A DNA stretch of 64,000 bases, taken from assembly GCA_023512835.1 (NCBI GenBank), contig CM042092.1, forward strand, positions 43,542,258-43,606,257, given 5' to 3'. Of the stretch, positions 23,646-35,217 are shown in pieces. The translations under genes were made by a program, and so were the position numbers. The notes under the pieces are model-generated. The model was not told the DNA's origin. It ran no database searches and saw only the letters and a list, made by a program, of their open reading frames with translations. Numbering within the stretch: the first letter of the stretch is position 1; the number at the start of each line of letters is the position of its first letter. Origin of the DNA: Taxillus chinensis (lineage: Eukaryota; Streptophyta; Magnoliopsida; Santalales; Loranthaceae).

Positions 23646-26600
23646 GAGTAAAAGGGAAAGGAGGACTTTCCCTCAGATGTTTTAAGTGTGGAAAGCGGGG
23701 GCAGTTTGCATCACAATGCAAGGTGAAAGCTAATGACTCAGATGATGAAGCCTTAGAGGAAGAGGACACTAAATGGAAGAAGTCATCATACCGAGGAAGT
23801 AGTTCCACAAGGAGACCAGCAGCTCCACGAAAGAAGGGCTCCCACAAGAATTATATGAGTTAGTATTTACGAATCGATGATGAAGATGGATGTTCATTAG
23901 ATTATGCCTTCGTTGCCAAGATAGAGGCAGATAATGACAATATTGCCTCAGAGGAGAATGAGGCAGATGAAGGAGAAGTTGATCTAGAGGAGGAGCTCAA
24001 GCTTGCAACTGAAGAGATCCGTATAGGAGAATGCAGGGATTAAGCGGCTCAAGGGAGAGCTTAAGCAAGCTAAGGGAGAGCTTGGTGAAGTCAGAGGAGA
24101 GAAGGATAAGGTGCTAGAGGACTCCAAGAAGTTCTGTGAAGAAATTATCAGTCTAAAGCTCAAATTAGAGGAACAAATGAAGATATGTGATGACATTACC
24201 ACAGAACTTACCACTCGAGACAGTACAATTCATCGGCTTGAAGAAGAATTGGTAGGACTTCAATAGAAGTTCTCAAAGGATAGAGTTAGTTAAGCCTTAA
24301 CCTTAGGAAGTTCCCAGATCACATCACTCATCACAACACAAGAAGCTCAGAAAACCGGGGCAACACTGTAGGTGGATAGGAAGAATATCAATCCAGATTT
24401 CCATGACAATCCTACGTAGACCACTGTTGTGACCCGAATCAACAAGAAAGGGAAGGGTGGTGTAAATGATGAGAAGATGGAGAGACACCCGAAGGAGGTC
24501 AGGAATACAGGAGTGAACAAATGCATTTGGAATTTTGAGCATTCCAAGAATGTGAAGAAATCTAATGCAAATGTCATTTCTACGAGTGTATGGGTGCCCC
24601 TCAGGAAAGAAGGAAAGCCTGTGAAGCCAACCATCAAGGTCAAGCTTGTTCTGAAGAAGATCCCAGATACTCAGAAGTCTAGCAACACCAGGTTTCAGGG
24701 TCACTACTACTACTGTGCGATATGGGGTCACATGGCCAAATTTTGTTGGTGGAGGTATCCAGTGTAAGCTTCCAGAATAGAGATGAGGACATCTAGAAGG
24801 AGCTTGTATCCCACAAAAAGAAGGAAACCAGTAAGGAGTTTCTGCACTTACTGTTAGAAACAAGGACATGATGAGACTTCATGCTGGTGGAAACCAAAGC
24901 CCGTTGTGACGAATAACAAGTTTGATGTACTTGCAAACTTGGAAGTTTGTGATAAGTGTGGTAGTGAACGTCACAGTGCAAGGAAAGTGGTTATTCCTGA
25001 GCAGAATAATAAGAAGAACACTGTGAAAGTTCAAGAGATAAGAAAAGAAAAAGCATCTCAAAAGACTGTGAAACCTACACCTAAAGGGGAGTACTTCAAG
25101 TCTAAAGTAAAACAGGAAGAGCGCTTCAAGTCTAAAGTAAAACAAGTCTACATGGCTAAGGAGAAGAAAGTACCTCATATTGCTGAGATTGCATTGAAGG
25201 CAGACATTAAGGATAGACAGTGGATTCTTGATAGTGGCTGCTCAGGTCACATGACTGCTGACCTGAAGAAACTATCAGATGTAAATAAAGACAAGTCTAG
25301 CAAGGTAAGATTTGGCAATGATAGCTCTTTGAAAATCAAAGGGTTTGGATCTGCCAAATGGGGAAGGAATAAACTAAAGAATGTTCTGCACGTTGAAGGA
25401 TTGAAGCACAATCTAGCATCCGTTAGTTAGTTGTATGATACAGGTCATGAAGTGACCTTTACTAAAACTGATTGCCCAGTGAAGAGAGAAAATGGCAACA
25501 CAAGTAGAATCGGAAGAAGGCCCGGATGGGGACTTGTATGTGATTGATGAAAACAAGACCCATAGCTGTCATATAACAAAGGAGGAAGAGATTGAACTCT
25601 GGCATAGAAGACTGGGACATCTTAATCAGAATAATATAAGAAGACTTGTAAACTGTAAGGCTATTAGAGACATCCCAGATATTAAGAGAGACAGAGAGCA
25701 TGTCCTGTCAAAGATGCTCACATGGAAAGCGCTAGATTTCATTATAAAATGAAGGAGTATAGTTCGAAGCAGCTCTAGACATTGTGTATACTGATTTGTG
25801 TGAACCTATGTGGAATAAGGGACTCAAGCGGTGAAAGATTCTTCATTCGTTTTTGTGGATGATTTCACTAGGCGGACTGTATTATGTATTTAAAGCATAA
25901 GACAGAAGCTTTGAATTGCATCAAGAAGTACAGAAGAATGGCTGAGAATGACTGTGGTTGAAGAATTAAAATCTTGAGATTTGATCAGGGTACTGAGTTT
26001 ACTAATGATGCCTTTGAAATGTACTTGAATAAATATGGGATTAAACATCAACTATCAGCAGCAAGAACCCCACAACAAAATGGAGTTATTGAAAGGAAGA
26101 ATAGGGCTGTCATTGAAATGGGCAAAACCTTACTGCTGGAAGCTAATCTACATGCAAGGTTTTGGATAGAGGTAACTAGAATAGTAGTACATTTACTGAA
26201 TAGAGTAACACTAAGACCAAGAACAGACTGCACACCCTAAGAATTATGATGTGAGAAGAAGTCAATAACCAAATACTTCAGAATATTTGGAAGTCCTTGT
26301 TTCGTAAAAATAAAGGAGCAAGGAAGAGGAAAGTTTTATGCCAGATCTGAGGAAGGTACATTTGTTGGATACTCGTATCAGACCAAGGGTTATAGAGTAT
26401 TTCTTCCAAGGCTCGAAAAACTCATAACTTCGAGTGAAGTTGAGGTTGATGAAAACTGGAGAAAAATGCAACTGAGGATAAGAATCCAGAACTTGAAAAA
26501 GATGAACCTCAGGAAGAAGAAAAGTCTGAGCATGAAAAGGAAAAGAAGAAGGAGGATACAGAGTCAGAGAAGTCTGATGAAGATGAAATGGAAGAGTCCA

Positions 26601-28276
26601 ATCTTGGAGGCGACTCAAGTAAGAGAACCAGGAGGACATGGTCTAGTGTTCATGACAAGGATCAGATCCTTGGTGATCCCAAAGCAGGTGTAACAACTAG
26701 GAGAACATTCACAAGAGTTACTGCATTGCTCTCACAAATTGAACCAAAGTCTGTTGGGGAGGCAGTAGAGGATAAAGCCTGGATCACTGCAATGAATGAG
26801 GAACTGGATCAAATAGAGAAGAACAAAACATGGGAATTGGTTCCAAGACCAAAGAACAAGAATGTCATCGGAACAAAGTGGGTATTAGGAAATAAACCGA
26901 ATGAAGATGGCAAAGTGGTAAGGAACAAGGCTAGACTGGTATGCAAAGGATATTCTCAAATTGAGGGAATAGATGTGGATGAAACTTTTGCACAGTGGGC
27001 AAGGCTAGAAACAATCAGGATGTTTCTTGCATTGGCGAGACATAAGAGATTCAAAGTATATCAAATGGATGTGAAGTTTGCATTTCGAATGGTTTGCTAA
27101 AAGAAGAGGTATATATTGAGCAACCAGGATAGAGTACAAATCACTAATGATGAGACACGTGTGTGTATATTAAAGAAAGCTTTGTATGGCTTGAAGCAGG
27201 CTCCTAGACCACCAGGTACGGCCGCCTGGATGGGTATTTAAAGCAAGATGAATTTCAGCAGAGGCATAGTAGATCATAATCTATATATACTTGAATTTAG
27301 CCAAAGGTTAGTCGGTACCATAGTCTATGTGGATGACATTATATTCGGAGGAAGTCACTCAGAATTATGTGAAGAATTTGCTAGGAGAATGAGTGATAAA
27401 TTTGAAATATCTTTCATAAGAGAATTAACTTACTTCTTGGGATTGCAGATTAAGCAGACTGTTGATGGAATTTTTATATCATAGCACAAGTATGCCAAAG
27501 AATTATTGAAGAAGTATAGAATAAATGATAGCAAGCTTGTTGGAACTCCAATGGCTACAGTGCGCAAACTACACAAGAATCAGGAAGGCAACAATACAAA
27601 TCGAAAGGAGTATCGAGGCATGATTGGAAGCCTCTTATACATTATAGCCTCTAGACTTGATCTGATGCAAGCGTGTGTCGGGCAAACAAATATCAAGTAG
27701 ATCCCAAAGAGTCTCACTTGCTGGCAGTCAAACGGATACTTAGATACCTACACGGTACACTAGAAATGGGGTTGTGGTATCCCTCTAAGGACTCCATTGA
27801 ATTACAAGCATACACTGATGCAGACTGGGCTGGAAATATTGATGACAGACCCTCTATTAGCAGTCTGCGCTTTTATCTGGGCTCTAAATGTGTTGCGTGG
27901 TTAAGTCGTAAATAGAACAGTGTGGCTTGTAGCGCGACCAAGCTGAATATGTAGCTGTATATGCTGCATGTACACAAGTGGTATGGATGAACACGCAACT
28001 GTCAGACTTGGGAGTGGATGTGGAGTTACCCGTTAACATTTGGTGTGATAACTAGAGTGCAGTTAACATCAGCAGGAATCCTGTTCAACATTCGAAGACT
28101 AAGCATATTGATTATTGCTACCACTACATCAAAGAGCAAGTGGAAGAGGGAAATGTGCAACTAGTGTATGTTCCCACTCAGGAACAAACTGCTGACATTC
28201 TTACCAAACCTCTATCCCTCGAATTGTTTGATCATCACAGATATGGGTTGTTTGTGCAGTTCCCTCCTCACGCCTA
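23646..28276 (+). pseudogene. Element E: 5'-truncated Ty1/copia gag-pol (broken)
   Basis: Starts inside gag: CCHC knuckle CFKCGKRGQFASQC (about 23680), then an acidic and coiled-coil-like stretch (23860-24290). Protease motif WILDSGCSGHMTA at about 25220-25258 with catalytic Asp kept. Pre-integrase LWHRRLGHLNQNN (about 25597). Integrase core with QGTEFTN and PQQNGVIERKN (25980-26110). RT at 26740-27480 includes [35 protein letters not shown] and the intact catalytic YVDDIIFGG (about 27331). RNase H at 27700-28240 ends LADILTKPLSLELF-like. Stops and frameshifts occur throughout, including within RT (about 27100) and at 25428. No LTR at its left end. Confidence 0.88.
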
Positions 28277-28445
28277 AGGTACTACAGGGATTTCCCTTCT
28301 TTCTTTGCAATTGGTTGGCAAAGGGGGAGAAGAGAAGAGGAGTATTGTATTCAGGGGGAGTACAGTGTGAGGTATTCAAGGGGAGAGCCTCAAAAGTTCG
28401 AAGGCTATGCTCACATATGTTGCCAACAATTCCAAAGGGGGAGAT
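28277..28445 (+). other. 3' untranslated segment and polypurine tract of element E
   Basis: Contains several GGGGGAG or AGGGGGAG tracts. The last, AAAGGGGGAGAT (28434-28445), directly precedes the LTR and is the probable polypurine tract. Confidence 0.65.
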
Positions 28446-28734
28446 TGTTGTTCCCATGGTCCTATTGGTTGTTATTGTTGTCAACATTATGCTGAAGCGG
28501 ATGGATGGCGGGTCGAAGATTCGTACTGGATTGGATAACTTCGTAGAGTGATCTCTTAGAGTGAGCTCGTAGAGACAGTCTAACCATGTACCTAAGATGG
28601 CGAAGATCTGGGTCGAAGACTCGTAGTTTACTGGGTCAAAGATCAGATGACTCGAAGATATAGAGTCAAAGATCATCAGGCCAGCAGGCTCGAAGCACCA
28701 CTGAAGGTACACAAGGTCGCAGACTCGTAAAATG
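28446..28734 (+). repeat. Element E 3' LTR, truncated
   Basis: Begins TGTTGTTCCCATGGTCCTAT directly after the polypurine tract. The body is rich in reiterated GGTCGAAGACTCGTAG-type motifs, the same style as the LTR of element C. It is cut off at 28734, where a gypsy LTR fragment starts. Confidence 0.7.
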
Positions 28735-30213
28735 CTTTTCACGTGCAAGGAGATTTTTGCATGGGAGCCTTCCTGATGTTGTTCCAAGGCTTGTGGTGAA
28801 ATTCTAGAGCATTTGGAGGTGCCCGTGAGAATGCTTTCTCACGTGCAGTCTCCATTACCTTTGTTTTGTTGTTCTGATCCTCTTTTGCTAAAGGACCATG
28901 GTGAAATTATGAGTGCTTTGTCCTGTGTATTGCAAAAAGGTTGTAGTCTGTTATCAAAACTACGTTGTTTTGATGCTGGGATTCATTTAATTAAAACTAC
29001 GTCATTTTGGGGTTTGAGTTGTCTATATAAAGAAGTGAAGACTCCTTGTTTTAGGTTTAGGGTTCTCTTCAGCTGCTGCAGCCGTCGTAGAGAGAGAGAG
29101 AGCTAGAGAGAGGGAAGGAAGAGGAGCTGTTGGTTGCTGCCGGAGCATCTTACGTGGGGAGGACGGCGCCTAGCGCGGGAGCAAGGAGGATCTGCTTTAA
29201 GGTGGATGTTGGCCTTCAATGGCTGTTTTTGATGTTTTCTGGTGTTGGATGGTGAGTGCATATTAAGTGTTCGATAAAATGCCTGTGTGAATATGTCTGT
29301 GTGAATATGCCTAGTATGTGTTTGATAATATGCTTGTGTGGCTGGGTTTGTGGGTTTGTGAATGTATACTGTTAAGCGTTTGGTAAAATACCTATGAGAC
29401 TCTGCATGTCAAGTGTTTGATTTTATGCCTGACTGGCTGTGCGGACCAAGTGTTTGGTATTATGCCTATGAAAGTGTGTATGCTACGTGTTTGGTTTAAT
29501 GCCTGTGTGACCTTGTAAGTTGTGTTTGTGGAACCCGGTGGCTGTGGAAGCCCAGGATTGGAATTGTTAGCCCATGTGGCTAAGTCTATATGGCTGTGGG
29601 TATGTTAGCCCGTGTGGCTAAGCCTGAGTGGTCGTGGATATGTTAGCCCGTGTGGCTAAGCCTGAGTGGCTGTGGATATGTTAGCCCGTGTGGCTAAGCC
29701 CGAGTGGCTGTGGATATGTTAGCCTATATGGCTGTGGATATGTGTATGCCGTGTGATTGTGGAATACAACTTGTTTATATCTTATTGTCACTACACTGCA
29801 CCTGTACACACCCTCATAGAGACGCTAGGAGCATGGGATGGGTTGGGGAGACATGATCCCTACCGAGCCGTGGTTACTCACCCCTCCCTCTAAGTTGTGT
29901 CTTCTTTCAGGAACATACGGGCGTTAGGTGGGACCCCAAGGTGGAAGACCTTATTTACTTTACTTGCCTTTCATTTATGTTATTTTATGGGAGTTGATGT
30001 AACCCCCAGGGGGATGTATTGAAAAGAGGATTTATTTGTAATAAAGACTGGATTGGATTGTGGATTGCTTTTATGAACATTACTTTCTTGAATGTGTTGT
30101 GGATGTTTAAAATGTTATATTCGGGGTTTGTATCCTGACCCCCTTTGCCCTCCGTGTGGGTAAAAGAGGAGTCACGTACCGGTTTCCTCGGGTTGGAAAT
30201 CCGGGGTGTGACA
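28735..30213 (+). repeat. Ty3/gypsy LTR, 5'-truncated
   Basis: Same family as 21447-23310 but lacking the first few hundred bases: it starts within the CACGTG block. It has TCAAAACTACGTTGTTTTGA (28954-28973), TATA box TATATAAA (29024-29031), a GA run (29089-29102), the AGCCCGTGTGGCT repeats, the GTTACTCACCCCTCC block and the end CGGGTTGGAAATCCGGGG, then TGTGACA. No target duplication is visible. Confidence 0.82.
29565..29740 (+). repeat. 38-bp tandem repeat in gypsy LTR
   Basis: Four full units of 38 bp beginning TGTTAGCCCGTGTGGCTAAG, followed by a shortened fifth unit. Each unit contains the imperfect palindrome AGCC...GGCT. Confidence 0.85.
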
Positions 30214-30263
30214 GTCTCAGATGAAATTACATAGGGTTTTATTCGCATTATCCAAATTCTGGG
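30214..30263 (-). repeat. Inverted 5' end of the A/B/D copia LTR
   Basis: The reverse complement reads GTTGGATCAAGCCCAGAATT, then TGGATAATGCGAATAAAACCCTATG, matching the first ~50 bases of the copia LTRs. It abuts element B's pol sequence, which runs in the opposite orientation. Confidence 0.75.
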
Positions 30264-30337
30264 CTTGATCCAACCCTACCATGAACTTGGAACCACCCAT
30301 CAGAACAAGTGATCAGTGATCCTACTGTTGGAGTAAG
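30264..30337 (+). pseudogene. Element B pol, left fragment
   Basis: Reads GGAACCACCCATCAGAACAA then GTGATCAGTGATCCTAC, matching the integrase-RT linker of A (about 35530-35570) and D (about 63190-63225). It ends in the target site GTAAG (30333-30337). The same pol reading continues at 44539 after element A. Confidence 0.8.
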
Positions 30338-31416
30338 TGTTGGATCAAGCCCATATTTTGGATAACGCTGATAAAGCCCTATGTAATTTGATTTGAGTCC
30401 TTTGTTGTTTTGTCTTAAGTCATTGCAGAAGATATGATCTTCATCCGGATCTACACTCGTGAGAGCAAAGCTAAGGAATCCGAACCACTCACTCATGTGG
30501 AGTAAGGATGTGCTGATACGGAGTAAGCCATCCGTTCCTTTAACTCATGCGGAGTAAGGAAACTAGATGTGGAGTAAGGAAGCGCTGATGCGGAGTAAGG
30601 AAGCGCTGATGCGGAGTAAGGAAGCGCTGATGCGGAGTAAACACTCCGACCTTCTCTTTCATACGGAGTAAGGAAGTGCTTACACGGAATAAGGATTCCA
30701 GTAGCAAATTGATACGTTGTAAGCAATCAGTATTACGGAGTAAGGATCCGAGCTTAGTTTAAGCACGGAGTAAGGAACCTTACACTGGATTCAAGAAGAC
30801 ACTACTTCAACTTATCTCTTCGTATTCAAAGTCACCAGCTCGCTGCTTCCCGATGTAAGACAAACTTATTGAGAACCTAAAGCATCTTACACGTGGATCA
30901 TCTGGATATGTGGACATAACTTTAACTACACTTGGGAACTTACAAAGACTCTTATGCGTTGCAAACCCAAGATCTTGAAGACCACATTCACAACAATTGA
31001 GGTAGAGAGATTTCCGAGAGACAGTAAATGTGCACAATGTCCGGAACAACAAGTTCAAAGGTTGTCTCTTGTGGATGTCGCTATAAATAGCAATTCTACA
31101 CTTTATTAAAGTAAATAAGTGAACGTGTAATAGTTTTGTGTATGTACCAATGCTCATTGAGATCATAGAGGCTAGCGTGTGAGTACTTGTAAACAGAGTG
31201 TTAAAGAGTTGTTAAGTAGGTCTAAAAGCTTTCAAGCTTTAGTCTGCTTCCATTTTGTTGTAGTTATCATACTGATAATAAAACAAAATACTTCCATTTT
31301 CTGGTTATATTCCGCATTGATTTTATCTCTTAACTAGATAAGTGTTGTGCCAAAGAGTTAGAAAAGAGTTTCGATAAGAGCCTATTCACCCCCCTCTAGT
31401 CTCCAAGGGACCAACA
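30338..31416 (+). repeat. Element A 5' LTR
   Basis: TGTTGGATCAAGCCCATATT to CTAGTCTCCAAGGGACCAACA, 1079 bp. Compared with the 3' LTR it lacks about 345 bp between AAGCTAAGGA and ATCCGAACCACTCACTCATG (near 30477), so part of the CGGAGTAAGGA array is gone. The rest aligns closely, including the block before the Met-tRNA primer site. Confidence 0.9.
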
Positions 31417-31418
31417 AG

Positions 31419-31430
31419 TGGTATCAAAGC
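31419..31430 (+). other. Primer-binding site of element A
   Basis: TGGTATCAAAGC, two bases after the LTR, complementary to the 3' end of initiator Met tRNA with one difference from TGGTATCAGAGC. Confidence 0.85.
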
Positions 31431-31477
31431 AAGTTCTATCTGTTCAAAGTAGAGATCCCAGTCTTTCTCTCTTATTA

Positions 31478-33780
31478 ATGGCCGAAGAAAGCAAGGATGC
31501 TATTCAACACTTGCCTCAACTCCGAAGGTGCACAAGAGCCCCTCCCCAATCGTAGCAGCAGTGAAAATGTCGATCCACCTCAACTTGCTGTTGCCGCTAC
31601 TTCACAACCACGAAGTTCTGGTTTCACTCTGACAAAGCCACCAAAGTTCACACCTGAGCTTTTCTCCCGGTAGAAAGCTCGCTTGAGGATGTTCATGGTT
31701 TGCCATGATCATCTCATGTGGTCGTGTCTTCATCAGGAGATACCCACTCCAACGACAATCGGAGAACATGGAGTTAGAAAACCAAAGACTAATGCTGAAC
31801 TCACCAATGATGAAAGAGCCTGGCAGTGTGCTAACGAAAAGGCTCTGGCATATGTTACATCGTCATTGGACTCTGAAGCTTTCACGGATGTCCAGGGCTG
31901 CAGGACGGTGAAAGTCGTTTATGATAAACCGACAATCCTCTATGAGGGAAGTCAGTCCCAAATGCAGAATGTTATCTCGTACTCTCGGACAGAACTTTGA
32001 GAGTTTCAATCACAAACCTGGCAAATCTATCGAGAGCATCTATCGGAGATTCGGCAAGCTCATCCTTGAGCTAAAAGCTATCAATGAGCATTATTCTCAA
32101 TCTCAAATCAATAACAAGTTTTTTCGCTCCTTGCCGGATCCCTACTACTCCAAGCAACTCCAGATGCAATCCGACAAGAACTGGCAGTATGTTCCCCTTG
32201 AAGAACTATACGGAGAGCTACGGACTCACGAGTTCAGGTTTAAATACTCTGACCGAGACGAGAAAATAGCTCAGAAAGAAAAGGGGGTAGCTTTTAAAGC
32301 TACGTAATGTATTAGCATACTGAGGAATGATGATACTGAAGAGTCTGAGAATTCTAACTCTGACGCTGAAGAGGAAATAGCTCTTCTCGTCAAATCCTTC
32401 GAGCGATTCCTGCAGAAAAGCAAAAAAGGATTTAGAAGAGGCTCCTCATCATCATTCCGAAGGAAGGAGCGATCGGAGTCCAGTTCCCACGAATGCTTTA
32501 AATGTGGGAAACCCGGTTACTAGGACAAGGACTGTAAATTGAAATCTAAAGTGGCCGAGAAAAGTGACAAGGTTACTCCTCACCGCTCCACCTCAGACAA
32601 CAACAAGAACAAGAGGAAGGCGTTTGTCACAAAGTACGTCAGTGGCTCAGGAGAAGAGGAGGAATCCTCGGATGATGAGCCAACACTTAAGCCGAACGTC
32701 TGCCTCATGGCAAATACTGAGGTACCTTCAATCTCTGAGCTTATGAGTAAATTAGAATCTCTTGTTACTGAACGTGATTATGAAAAGAATGAGAGACTAA
32801 TAATTACTCAAATGTACAAAGATATGGAAAGTCAGAACAAACGTCTTTAGATTACTGTTGCTAGATTAGAAAAGGACATAACTGACTTCAGGGGTAAAGA
32901 GGCTTGGTATCATGATCTAAGAGCTGAAAATCACTTGCTAAATACCAACCTAACTAGCCTAAAAGTTATTGTGAAATGACTAGAAAATGAACTGGAATAG
33001 GAAAAGGAAATAATTCGTAAGTGGCTAAAATCCGGGGAAATAGCCTCTACTTTTAGGACTGATCCAGACAACATCCGAGTCAAACCTGGCCTAGGCTCCG
33101 AACCATCGACCTCCACACAAACTATTGAGTGTCCTCCGTATTTCATTCCGAAACTAACCAACCTTTACCCTGTTAGTACGTCTAAACCATTGGATGGTTT
33201 CATTTCAAGTGGCACCATAGTCTATGATTGTGGAATAAAGGCTGTTATTGCAGTTCCCGAAGCAGTAGCACCCGTATCTAACGATGAAGGGAAGGTTGCT
33301 GCAGTTAAAGCCGAAATTGTAACACCCAGAAAGAAAAGGAAAAGACCAAGGCTGGCGCATCTAGGGCCAACTACGCGTCACCCAATCGCAAAGGATTAGG
33401 TCATAGGGAACAGAGTAGAAAATCTGTTAAACCTGAGAAACCTGTTTCCCCTGTTACCACTCCGCATCATAGTGTCTGTTCCATCTGTAGAGAAATAGGT
33501 CATTATCACTATGAATGCTGGAGCTTATCTGATAGTTGGCTTTGTAATCAAATTCATACTAATAAAGATCAGTTTATCAAAAAGGTTCTTTGAGCAAATC
33601 AAAATCTAAATCTCAAAGGAGTGTCTCTCCCAAGAAAACCCAAGTAAAAGAAGCAGCTGAATCTAACAAAATAAAGTCAACCTGTAAAGCTAAAATTCCT
33701 AACACAGTTAAATCCGGAACTATTAACACCACTGCTGTTTCTTCTAACCGCCCGAAACAAGTTTGGGCACCAAAAGTGTA
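31478..33780 (+). pseudogene. Element A gag (broken)
   Basis: ATG at 31478 (MAEES), but a +1 change right after, compared with element D, shifts the frame. Later pieces: LTKPPKFTPELFS, ESIYRRFGKLILELKAINEHY (about 32025-32090) and acidic EENSNSDAEEEIALLVKSFERF. A CCHC knuckle at 32494-32535 has His replaced by Tyr and an in-frame TAG at 32521-32523. Then coiled-coil-like sequence (32700-33010) and a second knuckle CSICREIGHYHYEC (about 33480). Many stops. Confidence 0.88.
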
Positions 33781-35217
33781 AACTGTTGTCTTACAGGAGC
33801 ATCTCTGGATTGCATTGCCGGATCACTTGAAGTTAAAGATCAATCAAAGCAAGTGGATCCTCAATAGTGGATGCTCCGGACATATGACGGGTGATCAGTC
33901 TCTGCTCGTTGATGTTACTGACAAACGAGGCCCATCCGTATCATATGGGGACAATAGCAAAGGTAAGACTGTGGGGTATGGCACTTTAACCAACGGCTGT
34001 GTATCAATCACTAAAGTTGCACTAGTTGAAGGTTTGAAACATAATCTGTTGAGTGTCAGTAATTTATGTGACAAAGGATTTACTATCTCTTTTATGTCCA
34101 ACACTTGCACAGTGAGGGAAAACCTGTCCGGAGATGTTAAGTTATCCGGATTAAGAGATGGGGACATATATTCAGTGGTCTTAAGAAATAATTCTTTTGA
34201 CCCTGTATGCTTCCTCACTAAAGCATCAGATGAAGAAAGTTGGCTTTGGCACAAGCGTTGCGCTCATTTAAATTTTAAGACTATGTCTAAACTAGCATCG
34301 CTTGACTTAGTGAACGGTCTGCCCAAACACAAATACTCTAGAGACTCTCTCTATCGAGAATATCAACTTGGCAAACATTCCAAACATAGTTTTAAGAGCA
34401 AATCGGTTAATTTAATAACTGCTCCCTTACAACTTCTTCATATGGACCTTTGTGGTCCCATTTCTGTCGCTTCACTAGCTGGTGCGAGATATACCCTTGT
34501 GGTTATCGATGACTTCACCAGGTATACATGGGTGATGTTCCTGAAATCAAAGGATCAAACCTTTGAACATCTAGTAGACCTCTTCAACTGGATAAGCAAT
34601 TCACAAGGACTAAGCATTAAGTGCATTAGGAGTGATCATGGTACGAAGTTTGATTTTTCCGATATGAGATCATATTGTTCCGAACAGGGCATTCAAGACG
34701 ACTTCTCTGCGCCCGAACTCCACAACAAAATGGAGTTGCTTGAGTGTAAGAATCGCACCCTAGTCGAAGCCGGTAGATCCATGTTAGCAGGGGCAAAGCT
34801 TCCTCTCGGCTATGAACTGAAGCTATGTCAACTGCATGCTATGTTCAGAACAGAACTCTTATCAATAAGGTTACCATGAAAACACCCTACAAGATGTGGA
34901 GAGGAAAAAAGCCATCAATCTCTCATTTCAAAGCTTTTGGGTGTGCTTGCTACGTGTTAAATAACGGCAAAGAGGCCTGGAGTAAATTTGAGCCAAAATC
35001 CGATGATGGGATCTTTGTCGGATACTCTTTACACAGCAAGGCTTATCGTATTTTCAATAGAAAGCGTCTAACTGTTGAAGAATCTATCCATGTTAATTTT
35101 GATGAATCTAACCTTGACTGGTCAAATGTAGGATCTTCAAATTCTATTATGCAGGATCATACAAATATAATCGACTACTCTCAGTTCAGACATGTTCCTA
35201 CTACTGTTATTGACTAA
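33781..35217 (+). pseudogene. Element A protease and integrase (broken)
   Basis: Protease motif WILNSGCSGHMTG at about 33850: the catalytic Asp is replaced by Asn. Pre-integrase LWHKRCAHLNFKTMSKLASL. Integrase core: LLHMDLCGP (Asp), CIRSDHGTKFDF (Asp), then the region around the Glu is shifted (LLECKNRTL). A frameshift at about 34850 passes the reading to the next frame, which continues TLINKVTMKTPYKMWRGKKPSISHFKAFGCACYV. Zn-binding HHCC residues are partly lost (Tyr in place of Cys in YREYQLGK). Confidence 0.88.

Noticed and set aside
31419..31430. tRNA gene signal
   Set aside because: It is only a 12-base primer-binding site next to an LTR; no tRNA cloverleaf surrounds it.
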